From Chromera velia (Eukaryota > Sar > Chromeraceae), in assembly GCA_018398765.1 (NCBI GenBank), contig JAHBMJ010002271.1, positions 42,134 to 99,926 of the forward strand: 57,793 nt of DNA. The letters run 5' to 3'. The notes under the pieces are model-generated. The model worked only from the letters and a program-made list of their open reading frames with translations, was not told where the DNA came from and did not search any database. Below, piece by piece: positions 33,670 to 43,940 of this stretch. Numbering within the stretch: the first letter of the stretch is position 1; each line of letters starts with the position of its first letter. The translations under genes were made by a program, and so were the position numbers.

Positions 33670-35684
33670 CTGTCTGTCTGTCTGTCTGTATTTTTGTTCT
33701 CTGTGCATGTCTTTTCACTCCTCTCGTCTGTGTTCGCGTCGTTTCTTTACGTTTGGCACCATCTCTAATTCTCTCCTTATTCCTTTTCCACTTGTTTCTT
33801 CTCCTTTTTTCTTGTCGCCTTATACCATCTTTTGTTTTGCCGTCACGAGGGACCGCTTTTTATCATGTACCTTCTCAACCCTTCGCTCTAAAATTGCCCC
33901 ACAAATCACCGACACAAATGCGTGCATGCAGCCGTATGGCGGTCGGATCAGAGGACCCGGGCTCCCTCCAGTCCCCCTCAGGGGCCACCTCAAAGAGACA
34001 GATTAACCCCCAAATTTCAGCACGCTCAGGGTTAAGTGCCGCACCGTCAGACGGCACCGACGGGAAAAGCCGAATTGCCGCAGCGCCCTCAGACGGGAGC
34101 ATTGCAGTCCACTCCGCAGAGCACGTGTGCGAGGGCTGGTCCTGGTTTGCACAGTGGCTAGAGGATGAGCTGAACGACATGCTCATCCTTCTGCACAGAT
34201 ATGCACCGTTGATCCACACCTCATTCGACAACGTGCTGGAGAGAACCACTACTGTCAGTCGGTTGGTTGGTCGGGAAGTGTCTGTGCATGGTGACATACA
34301 GAGGCTCGACGGTCGGCCGCATGCATGTCAATACGGGATTTGGAGGGAAGTCTGGGAAGCTCAAAGCTCCGGAACGTTGGCTGAAGGGTCGCTTGCCGCC
34401 TGCATGGAATAGAAGGGAAGGGAAGGGATTTGTCGGTCTCGGGTGTCGTGAAAATGAATCACGTGATTTGTGAAAGAAACAACAATGCTATGCATGCCGT
34501 AGGGGCTCAAATGGAAGGAGAGCGTGCTTGAAATGCTATCCGTCATTTTCTGAGTAACCGTCCAACATGTATGGATGGATGAATCGATGGAAAGACACTT
34601 TTTGTTCTTTCATTCTCTGCAGGAGGAGCTAGGAGTGAGGTTCTACGAGATTGTCTTCGAGACTGCCCCTCATCTCCAGAAACTCTTCAAGAAGCCCAGA
34701 AGACTACAGGGGAGAGTGTTTGCCAACGTGGCTGCTCTGTTGATCTCAGGAATTGAGAACCCCCGATTCCTCACTCAGGAACTGCAGCGCCTGTCTTTGC
34801 GCCATGTTGGGTCAGTGAGTCAGTGCATGAATACATGGGTGCGTGAAGGCGTGCGTCAGACGAAATTTAAATTTGACATTTTTGCTTCTTTTGAGGCTTC
34901 TTTCCCGTCACTCCAGGGGGAAAAAAAGCCACTTTTGATCATAAGACGATCAACTGCAAGAAAGACCGCACGATACTCGACTAGTGGAGATCCACGTGAC
35001 TGGAATAAGAAGACAGAAGGGAGTCTGGTGCGGCAAAAATCCGCCCGCACATAGTTCGACTCTGTCTTCGTACCTGTTCGCACCAGACAGATCGTTGGAT
35101 GGATGGACGAATCAAAATGCTTGCTTGCAGGTACGACATTCGACCCGAGCACATACCTGTGTTTGGGAATTCCCTCATGAGGACCATCAAGGAGGCCGCG
35201 CTGAGGCCGTCGCCAAAGGACGGGCAACCTTTCGACTTCTCACACGCACATGACGAGGCTTGGGGGGCTTTGTGGGGAAGGGTTAGTCGCAATATCTGCA
35301 ATTGAGTGGGCGTGATCAAGTTAAGTAAACGTTTGGCCAAGCAATTGCTATCTGAATTTTATGGAATCACACGGAAATTGTCGGTGTGAATCAGAACAGA
35401 CACGTTCAAGGAGTGTCTCTGCGTTTCGTGACCGTCGATCAAGACACTGCATGAATGCTTGCATGAACGCCTGCAGGTGAGCACGAAGTTTTACGGGATG
35501 ATTGAGGGTGCGACGAATTTGATCACACGGGCACTCATTGGGGGGGACGGGAACGAACTTTGTTTGGCACTCGCAGCCGCTCCAAGGTCAGTCAGACCGA
35601 CAGGTTTTAGGATCTTGCTTCGGATACTGATTCACATTGTCATGCTCTCTTGCTCTCTCTCTCTCTCTCTCTCTGCTTTTGTGG

Positions 35685-35718
<34 letters not shown>

Positions 35719-37346
35719 CTGTGTTGATTTTTCTCCTCTATTTTCTTTCTGGGGCAGCGACCAGGTTCAGTTCCTGCAACCACTCTCTGTCATTTCTTTG
35801 CTGATGTTGTGGACACGAGTGCGCACTGCATGCATGCGGCGCAGAGACACTTTCCTTTAGTCCATCCATTGGAAATACTTCCAAACAGAGAAGGTGTTTT
35901 CTGGTCCGGGGCAATTGAGACAAGGATACTTTACGTGCTTTGAGGGAGAATCCTTTTTTCCCTTAATGAACGCTGCATGCAGGGGGGAACGTATCAATTG
36001 GGCTGCGACGGTTGACCTGGACACAACCTTCATCTCTCCCATCTATTGGTGCATCCGTGAGGGAAGACTTGACCTTGCCACCATCCTGATCAAGGACCTA
36101 TTGACCATCAGAGCTGACAGGGCGAGGTACTACTACGGGAGGGCGGCGCTGTTCAAATTTCATCCGGACCTCATTGAGGTTCTCAGACAGTCAGTCACTT
36201 AGTCTGTCTCTGTCTCTTCAGGTTTTTCGGCCTCGTATGCAATGGCAGTTAAAGCGTTGTTTGGTGTTTTGTTTTGCAACACACGTCGACACATGCGGGC
36301 ATTCCTCAGACGTATTTCTCCGTGAGTCCAGAACATCAACATATCTTCAGGTTTTTCAGTCCCATATGCAGTAATGGCGGTTCTTTCAAACGTTGTTTGT
36401 GTTTTTGGTCTCGGACGAAGTTTCTCGACACATGCGCGCATAATTTGGCCGAATCCCTTTACCATTCATCCAGACAGCACGGACCCATGCATGCAACGCT
36501 CTCACTGTTTTGTCTGTCTGTCAGCATCTTCCTCTTAGCTCTTCTCTCTCTCTGAATTGATCGATCGATCGAATGATTGCATGCATGCATGCAGAGAGGC
36601 GCCCTCCCTCCTCAATGGGGTGTTCGATGGTCTTGTGTGGGAATCCCGACAGCTGTGTGCCAGGGGGAGAAAGGTCAGTTGGACAAGCAAGCAGGCAGGA
36701 AGGCAGATGGACAGACGGACGGACAAGACGGACAAAACGACACAATCACACATTCACACCCTCACACACTCAAAAGTATTCTCGCACACACACGCACACG
36801 CAGACACAGACTCAGACGCAGACTCACACCCATTCGCACTTATTCAGGTGGGCAAACTTAGTCGTCTCACATGTTGAGAACATCAAGTAAGAATCCAAAG
36901 ACACCAAAGAGTTTCCAATCCGTCGTATTGACGCACGCATGCAGACAAACTTCTGTATTGACGCACGCATGCAGACAAACTTCTACATCGGAGAGTTGTG
37001 GGGAGACCCCCGGACGCCGATGGGCAGCTCCGTGTGGCAGTCCCCTCTGGGCCAACTGGTCAGACTTACAGCTCGTACGGGACTTTCTTTGCACAAAGAT
37101 AAACCTGCATGCCTAGAGACTCACGTCCGTGCACCTGAGTCAAACGTGTGTATCCACCCCTTCGAGCTAGAGAAGGTTTCTCTGCTTTGTTTGTGTACAG
37201 TCTTCTGAGACGGGTGTTTTACGTTCCTTGTTTCTGCCCCCCTTCTGTTGTGTACCTATCCGGGGGGGGATCTCTGTAATGGTGCAAGAGTCGGATCCAT
37301 CTCTCTTGCCTCCTCCTCCCCCTCTCTGTGCGTGTGCGTGTGTGAG

Positions 37347-37400
<54 letters not shown>

Positions 37401-37404
37401 CGTG

Positions 37405-37441
<37 letters not shown>

Positions 37442-40400
37442 TGGATGGAGAGTTTGTATGCCTTCCTTGAGACCAGTTATCGTTGCTGGATACCACAAGG
37501 TGTCAAAGTTCTGACACACAGTGGCCAGCAGTCAGTCCAACCAGGCCCCTCAGACATCTCATGCAGATTCCGGCTCTCCATTGTCCATTTTTTCTTTCTT
37601 TCTTTCTGAATATCGCCACTTCTTTCCGTGTTTCCTTCAATCGGTCAGGTTGCCTTCGGAGACCCTGCGTTGATCTCTCACCCTGTGATAGAGAAGCTGA
37701 TCCACCTCAAGTGGCAGATGTTCGCATCTCGCCCCTTTCTGATTGAACAGACATTCAACATAGGGGTCCTTGTGCTCTTCTGCATCTCCTACGCTTCGTC
37801 GGACGAGTCGATGGCCCCATTTATGTCAGTCATTCAGGCAGGCAGGCGGGTAATGCGGATGCATCTTTTCTTCTCAAACACAGGTGGACTATATTGTCGT
37901 GTGAGAATATTGCACCAATCATTTTGTCTCTGGTGCGTCCTCGACGGCATCACAGACACACATGCAGCACTTTCGTATCCGCATCTCCGTAATCTCTTCT
38001 CCTTTTCTGTTCCGTGTGTACTTGGTTGGTCGGGTGGTTTTTCGGTAGTACTCTTTGCTCTTGTAAATCAAATCTTTAAGTGAAGAACCAAAGCACTCGG
38101 AAGTTCGTTGCATAGGATTCTCTCCATTTATTTTGGAAGTCCTGGCGGGGCCCTCGCGCACCCTGCAGGCATATGTGTAGACTCTGTAACATATTGCTCT
38201 GAGATATTGAGTTTGACATACAATTTGTCTTTCGGAGAGTCACCCTTGCCTTCACAATCAGATATCCACTTGGAGCCGATTAAGGCTCATTTTTTCTTTG
38301 AGAGAAAGCTCTGCTCCTGACGTAAAAAACTAGGTCGTTCTGAGGCCTGCTCTGAATTTTCTGTTTGTCTGCATGTCCGCCCATCATTGCTAATGTCTGT
38401 CAATGCACAAGGGTCCATGCAGCCGAAAAACGCGAATCACCACTAATGTGCTCGCAATCTCCCACGCTGTCGGCATCATCTACATGGCCATTTTCACTGC
38501 ACTGTCAGTCAGTCATATTATTCGCACCGTGTTTCCTTGGGCAAAAGACAAAGTGTTCCTGCCTACCAGTACTGCTGTGCCCTGGAGGGAGTTTCGGAGG
38601 AATCGTCCTCATGTGTAGTCATTTATGTGTATGTAGATTTTCATGTAGACAAGGCGGTCCCCGGGAGTCTGAAATGACTTCCTGATTGTACCCCATACAT
38701 GACTCATTCTTTCCTTTTCAGTTGAGAAGCGGCTATCCATTCTCGATCTCGCACTGCATTGCCGTTGAAGAATGCAATTCGCACTCCTTACAGATGTCTT
38801 CAAGCATTCTTGCGTCAGTTGATGCATGAATGGATGGATGAATGGATGGATGGATGGATGGATGGATGCAGCTTTCGAGAGACCGTGCATGTTCGTCTCT
38901 GGCACGGGGCTTATATCTCACTGCCTCATCAGCTCTTAAACTACTGGAAGCTGATGCGTCTCTTCTTCGCGCTCATGCTGCTCATCGCGCTCCCTTATGA
39001 TCAATTGTCAGTCAGTCAATTAAGTTCAGCTCCTGAAATTACTTGAGCCTGCATAGCACGCAACTTTCTGTTTGCCGGTCGTGACTGTGTGTGTGTGGAA
39101 GCAACGGAGGGTGGAAGCCATCGCGCTCCTTTCCAGTGAAGCAATTGAAGCTTGCCGAGTCCAAAGTCAATTAAGATTCTTTTGAGGGACGACAGCGCGG
39201 AGGTTCGCGCTTGTGCTTCTTGTCCAAGTTCGTTGTTAAAGCTCACATATCCGCATGTATTAGTTCGTTGAGTTGTGAGGGCAGCCTGAATGAAAGATGC
39301 CAACCGATTTTTCGTGATCATGTGCAAGACTGCTAAAAGAGCATTTCATGAACCTTTTCCCTGGCTACCAATAGATATTTGCTTTTTGTTTAGAGCGATG
39401 TCGTCATCAGTACCTTCTGTACAGCAACCAGAACACACTTGTCTGCCTACACAGAGAAAGAGCAGACTTGTTTTTTTCAAGTATAGACACATAGAGAGAG
39501 AGACACTTCAATCAAAAGTCCTTCATCTACTTGTGTGCGCACACACGCCCCCGCGCATGTACCTCTTCCCTTGCTTGCTTGTGCAGCCTCCTGAACGGGG
39601 GAGACTTTAATGCAGACTTCGACATTGTTGCCAGGTTCACTCTTGCAGTCGCTTGTCTCCTCGTCTGGACGATGACTTTCGAGGCAGTGACTGCAAGTGA
39701 GTGGCTGAGTCGGTGGATAGATAGATCAAGCATTTTCATGGTTAATTGTCTGGACCACGAAAGGAGACAGCTGGGTGACAAGAAATGGGTCGTCCGTTGT
39801 TCGTGTTACAGACGTCCAAAGCTTCAAAGAAGTCTGCAGAGCGGTGTGAGCGCTGCACTTGGCCTCATGGCGCTTTGCTCACCGAAATCCTTCCTTCTTT
39901 CCTTCCTTATTTCTTTCTTCTGACCACTCATGAATGCACATCGTTTCGCAACATGCCTCTCAATTGGTCTTGGACTCTCCATTTCTTCTTCTTCTTCTTT
40001 CCGACTGACTGGCTGAGTGCAGTCCAAGCCTTGGCGGCATTCTTCCATTCAGTCCTTCAAATGATCGGCAACATCGTCAAGTTCATGATCGTTATGGTCA
40101 GTCGGTCAGACAGTGAAACAGAGAGTGAGTAAATCTGTGTCATTGTTTGCATAAGTATACGCCCCCCCCCCCCCCCNNNNNNNNNNNNNNNNNNNNNNNN
40201 NNNNNNNNNNNNNNNNNNNNNNNNNNNNNNNNNNNNNNNNNNNNNNNNNNNNNNNNNNNNNNNNNNNNNNNNNNNNNNNNNNNNNNNNNNNNNACACGCA
40301 CACATACATACGCACATACATACACACACGCGAGCACGCCTACTTTTTCCCTCTCATGTGGATGCGCACATTGTGATTGCATGGGCATCATTTGGCCTGC

Positions 40401-43117
40401 TTTTGAAACCAGCACAGCTGAAACATAAGGTTCAGTTCTGCTTCGTTATCGACCTGGAGGTATCCTCAAACGCAACGTCCTTGATGAGAATGGTTCAATG
40501 ATTACTGCTCACGTATCTGTATGTATTCATATACGTTTTCATGTACGTTACACAACGACGTGATGCATCTGCAGGTGCTGATTGTTTGTGCCTTCGGGAG
40601 TGCCCTCGCTCTGTTGGCGCCCTCGAGTGAATACTTCAATGGCTTCGGTCCTTCAGTCTTCACTCTGGCGGCGTTTGCAATTCAAATCAACAGACCTGAC
40701 ATCGTCGAATCGGGCATCGACGAAATTTCTCTTCTTTTCTTCTTCTTCTTCACCATTGTGGCGGTGATTTTGATGCTCAACTTGCTGATTGCGCAAATCA
40801 CTATCGCGTACGAATTTGTGCATCATGAGGTTGGAGGGTTCGCGCGTCTCGGACACGCAAAGGTGGGGGGGGGTATGGGTGCATGGGTATGGGCACCGTT
40901 ATGAGGTGATGAGGGAACTGGCAAGTGCATTTTGTTTTCTTTTTCTCTCTTTGGTTTTCTTTTCTAGTTCTCTCGTTTTTCTTTTTACCGAGCGACTTGA
41001 CTGCCCTTTCTTTTCATGCATTGGTGCAGAAAATTGCATAACGGGTGTATCGGTTTCATCACGATGCCCTCCCTTCGTGATCCTTTTCAACAATATTTCC
41101 CTCCCTGAGTCGGTCTGCAGGTTGTGTTATCAATCGAGGCCTGCATGTCGCTGCGCACCCGTCTCCGTCTGTACAAACGTCTCGGGTTCGACAGGCCGTT
41201 GGAATTTGATGATGGCGACTTCGGACCCTCAGGTTCGTTGGTTGGTTGGTCGGTTCGTTGGTTCGTTGGTTGGTTGGTCGGTTGGTTGGTTGGTTGGTTG
41301 GTCGGTTGGTTGGTTGGTTGGTCGGTTGGTTGATTGGTTGGTTGGTTGGTTGGTTCGTTGGTTCGTTGGTTGGTTCGTTGGTTCGTTGGTTCGTTGGTTC
41401 GTTGGTTGGTTGGTTCGTTGGTTGGTTGGTTGGTTGGTACGTTGGTTGGTTGGTTGGTTGGTTGGTTGGTTGGTTGGTTGGTTCGCTGGTTGTTTGGTTG
41501 GTTGGTTGGTTGGTTGGTTGGTTCGTTGGTTGGTTGGTTGGTTCGTTGGTTGGTTGGTTGGTTCGCTGGTTGTTTGGTTGGTTGGTTCGTTGGTTGGTTG
41601 GTTGGTTGGTTGGTTGGTTCGTTGGTTGGTTGGTTGGTTCGTTGGTTGGTGGGTTGGTTGGTTCGTTGGTTGGTTGGTTGGTTCGTTGGTTGGTTGGTTG
41701 GTTCGTTGGTTGGTTGGTTGGTTGGTTTGTTGGTTGGTTGGTTCGTTGGTTGGTTGGTTGGTTGGTTGGTTGGTTGGTTCGGGAGGTGCGAGAATGTAGT
41801 GATTGCATGCATGTGGGGATGCATGAGAGGATGAGAGTCACGTTCTGTGAGATGAAATGTGATCTGAGGTTCATGATAATGACTCCGGGCTGCATTGGAC
41901 AGAGACAACCTTCAGTGGCACTGCAACTGCGCATGTGTGCTCAAAGGATCGTGTGCCAAGACCTTTCGTCGATCTGCCTTCATGATGCAAGACGGCATCG
42001 AGGCCCTCCGGCACTTCGAAAAGCTCCAGCGAGTCTGCCTGCTCCCACATGACCATGCAGTGGGAGTAAAATGTGAAGCATAGCGTTCAGACACAAACAA
42101 TTTACCTGCATCTGGACGTTGCCCTTTGATGTGTCACGCGTGTTCCTTCGTGCAGGGGGCGTCCAGACATTCGAGCGGCCTTCTGATCAAATTCTCAATC
42201 GGCGAGGTGCCAGTCGCTGGTTTGAGGCAGAGGAGAGAGTGCAACGAAGGAGTGGGCCGACCGGGGATCATCTCCCGTGGCCGAAAACTGAAGTGAAGAA
42301 AGCACTTGATGACAAGGTCGGTAGATAGATAGAGTAACTTGAGAAGAAGAGCTCGTCATGCAGTGAGTGCTGTTGATCGAGGCCCCTTTCCTTTCACTCC
42401 CGTTGCTGAAATTGGCACTCAATGTGTGCTGATAATTGAAAATGCGAAATTGTTCCACGCTCTCTTTGTTTGCTTTTGAATTGGCGGTCCACCTTCCTGT
42501 GTTTCTGCCCCTACCCGTCTTTCTATCCCTTTCTGTCTGTGTATCTGTCCGTCTGCCTAATTGCTTCTGTTTGATTGTTTTGCCTTTCTGCCTGTGCGAC
42601 TCCTGGTCAGCCTGACTTTCTTATTCCCTGTAATTGAGAGTGTGACTGCAGGAAAAATTGAATTTCATCTACGAGATGATCAAGAAATCTCATGTGAGTC
42701 AGTCGGCGTGGTTCTGGTGTCGGGGAGATACCAATCAGGCATCAATCTGTTGCGTGCGTGGGTGAGTATGGCTGTAGGGACTGAAAACACTGTGGACCAG
42801 TGAGACGCAGAATTAATGTGGACGTACTCATGCTTCTGTGAGTGCTGGTCTTGCTTCCCTGATTGATACAGTGCAGCTCCACTCACCAAACCTTCCATGT
42901 GTTCCACCGCTCTTCCCGCATGTCCACTGCCTGTCTGCCTTGCCACCTGTCTCTGCAGGGACACACGAGTAGCATAGTGGGGGGTCCCGTCATCTCCGGC
43001 CGTAGCAGAAGGAGAGAGCAGCAGTCTATGGTTGGCAGCGCGGTTTATGCGGGGAGTTTGAGGGGAAGTGATGCTGGGAGGGGGGGGAAGAAGAACACCG
43101 CAGAGTCACAGAAATAA
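30045..43117 (+). CDS. Two-globin TRP-like ion channel chimera, 26 exons
   Basis: Exons: 30045-30182, 30384-30499, 30691-30865, 31391-31612, 31777-31872, 32051-32738, 33179-33255, 33509-33603, 33932-34253, 34623-34810, 35131-35281, 35477-35590, 35758-35936, 35983-36189, 36595-36673, 36975-37058, 37649-37824, 38423-38503, 38872-39006, 39587-39696, 40023-40096, 40575-40862, 41121-41232, 42156-42316, 42652-42693, 42959-43117 (about 1,422 residues). Globin 1 (about 88-225): [25 protein letters not shown], proximal His in [10 protein letters not shown]. Globin 2 (about 630-765): [30 protein letters not shown], proximal His in [19 protein letters not shown]. After a Ser-rich linker and an ankyrin-like region ([19 protein letters not shown]) come [12 protein letters not shown] and six hydrophobic helices; the last is [23 protein letters not shown]-like. 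S4 lacks arginines, so voltage gating is unlikely. It is inferred to be a haem-regulated cation channel. The exon 6 interior and the 13/14 junction are uncertain. Confidence 0.85.
30839..30983. repeat. 36-base direct repeat copying the exon 3 donor of the globin-channel gene
   Basis: Copies 30839-30874 and 30948-30983 are identical and both contain the exon edge plus GTCGGT. The 73 bases between them contain inverted ends, TGCATTTACTT and AAGTAAATGCA. Use of the second donor would bring in a TAA, so the first is the functional one. Confidence 0.95.
31149..31388. repeat. TG/TA microsatellite in intron 3 of the globin-channel gene
   Basis: Long gt runs interrupted by an at run (about 31295-31322), ending directly at the exon 4 acceptor gtttgcag. 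All open frames here are repeat artefacts. Confidence 0.95.
32888..33092. repeat. CT, CA, GACT and GAAT repeat cluster in an intron of the globin-channel gene
   Basis: Four adjacent microsatellites of different units lie between exons 6 and 7. Confidence 0.95.
33604..33690. repeat. TCTG tandem repeat at the exon 8 donor of the globin-channel gene
   Basis: The donor GTCTGT is itself the first unit of a tctg array of about 20 units. Confidence 0.9.
36925..36984. repeat. 30-base tandem duplication of the exon 16 acceptor in the globin-channel gene
   Basis: Exact copies 36925-36954 and 36955-36984, each with gcatgcag followed by acaaacttct. Use of the first acceptor (exon from 36945) would add ten residues ([10 protein letters not shown]) in frame, so two protein isoforms are possible. 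Confidence 0.95.
37350..37440. repeat. TC, TG and GA microsatellites in an intron of the globin-channel gene
   Basis: Consecutive tc, tg and ag runs between exons 16 and 17. Confidence 0.9.
40177..40293. other. Assembly gap in intron 21 of the globin-channel gene
   Basis: N run preceded by poly-C and followed by an acac/acat repeat. It falls between exons 40023-40096 and 40575-40862, so the coding sequence is probably intact. Confidence 0.95.
41233..41780. repeat. GTTGGTTCGTTG repeat array starting at the exon 23 donor of the globin-channel gene
   Basis: About 550 bases of gttg/gttc units fill the start of intron 23. The donor GTTCGT is the first unit, so dozens of donor-like strings follow in tandem. 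Long open frames on both strands (Trp/Leu/Val/Gly or Asn/Gln/Pro/Thr peptides) are artefacts. Confidence 0.95.
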
Positions 43118-43138
43118 CCGCAGAGGAGAGATAAGAGG

Positions 43139-43570
43139 ATGAACAGCAAGAAGACTGCCTCAAAAGCGTCGCTCCATGAATCCGCAACGCAGGGGGAGCC
43201 GGAGGAAGCAAAATCCCCTAGACTCCAGCCAAAGACAGGCACAGCCACAAGATTCAGTCTGCCTGCCGATGCAGAGGACAATGAGAGGTCCCCACGGCAC
43301 GAAGACTCGCTGAGACCCTCTCTTCCCCAATCGTCAGAAGGAGACGGGAATGGAAGTGCAAAGCCTAGGACAAATTTAAAGCAGTCTGATCTTATCATAG
43401 ACGAGCAGAAAGAGGAGAAGCAGGGGGGGAAGGAAGGGGAGGAGAAAGAAAGAAAAGACAACTTGGGTCCCTTACACTCGAGTATCAAAAAGACTGCCAC
43501 GCAAGGAAAAGACAAACAAAAACAGCCCATGGACAGAAAAGCGTCCGTGAACTTTGAAGAAAATCCATAA
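43139..43570 (+). CDS. Lys/Glu-rich open frame, possible alternative C-terminal exon of the channel gene
   Basis: An open frame of 143 residues (from MNSKKTASKASLHES to KASVNFEENP) starts 21 bases after the channel stop codon. It is rich in Lys, Glu, Ser and Gln, with no recognised domain, and looks disordered and cytoplasmic. The string ataaccgcag at 43114-43123 ends in a usable acceptor just past the TAA. Splicing exon 25 (phase 0, ending 42693) to 43124 would read RRDKRMNSKK in frame, replacing the normal 52-residue tail by this one. Without transcripts it could equally be an untranslated chance frame in the 3' UTR. Confidence 0.35.
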   Translation: MNSKKTASKASLHESATQGEPEEAKSPRLQPKTGTATRFSLPADAEDNERSPRHEDSLRPSLPQSSEGDGNGSAKPRTNLKQSDLIIDEQKEEKQGGKEGEEKERKDNLGPLHSSIKKTATQGKDKQKQPMDRKASVNFEENP

Positions 43571-43904
43571 AGACAAACAGCACTTTAATAGTCAAACAGA
43601 TAGAGAACGAATGAATGCCGAGCCAGATGGAACGGAACACGCTCGGAGCATACAACGGAACGAAGGGGGAGCTTGTGGAAGTGTAGGAAGGGGGAGCGGC
43701 AATCATCATTCGGGCGGGTTTGCAAACAAAGGCACGTCGCAGGCTCGTTGTTCGTTCTTTTAAATTTCGCTCCGAGGGTCGCGATGTGATGTCGAGAGAG
43801 GCTAAATTCACTTTTATTTCTTCCTACCGATGCTTTCCTGAGGGGGGGCATATTTACTTTGTACATATTCTTCCCTGTCTCTTTCTGCCTTTTCGTGCGT
43901 GAGC

Positions 43905-43940
<36 letters not shown>

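Noticed and set aside
41059-41934. Large Asn/Gln/Pro/Thr-rich and Trp/Leu/Val/Gly-rich open frames
   Set aside because: They are translations of the gttg/gttc repeat array within an intron of the channel gene.
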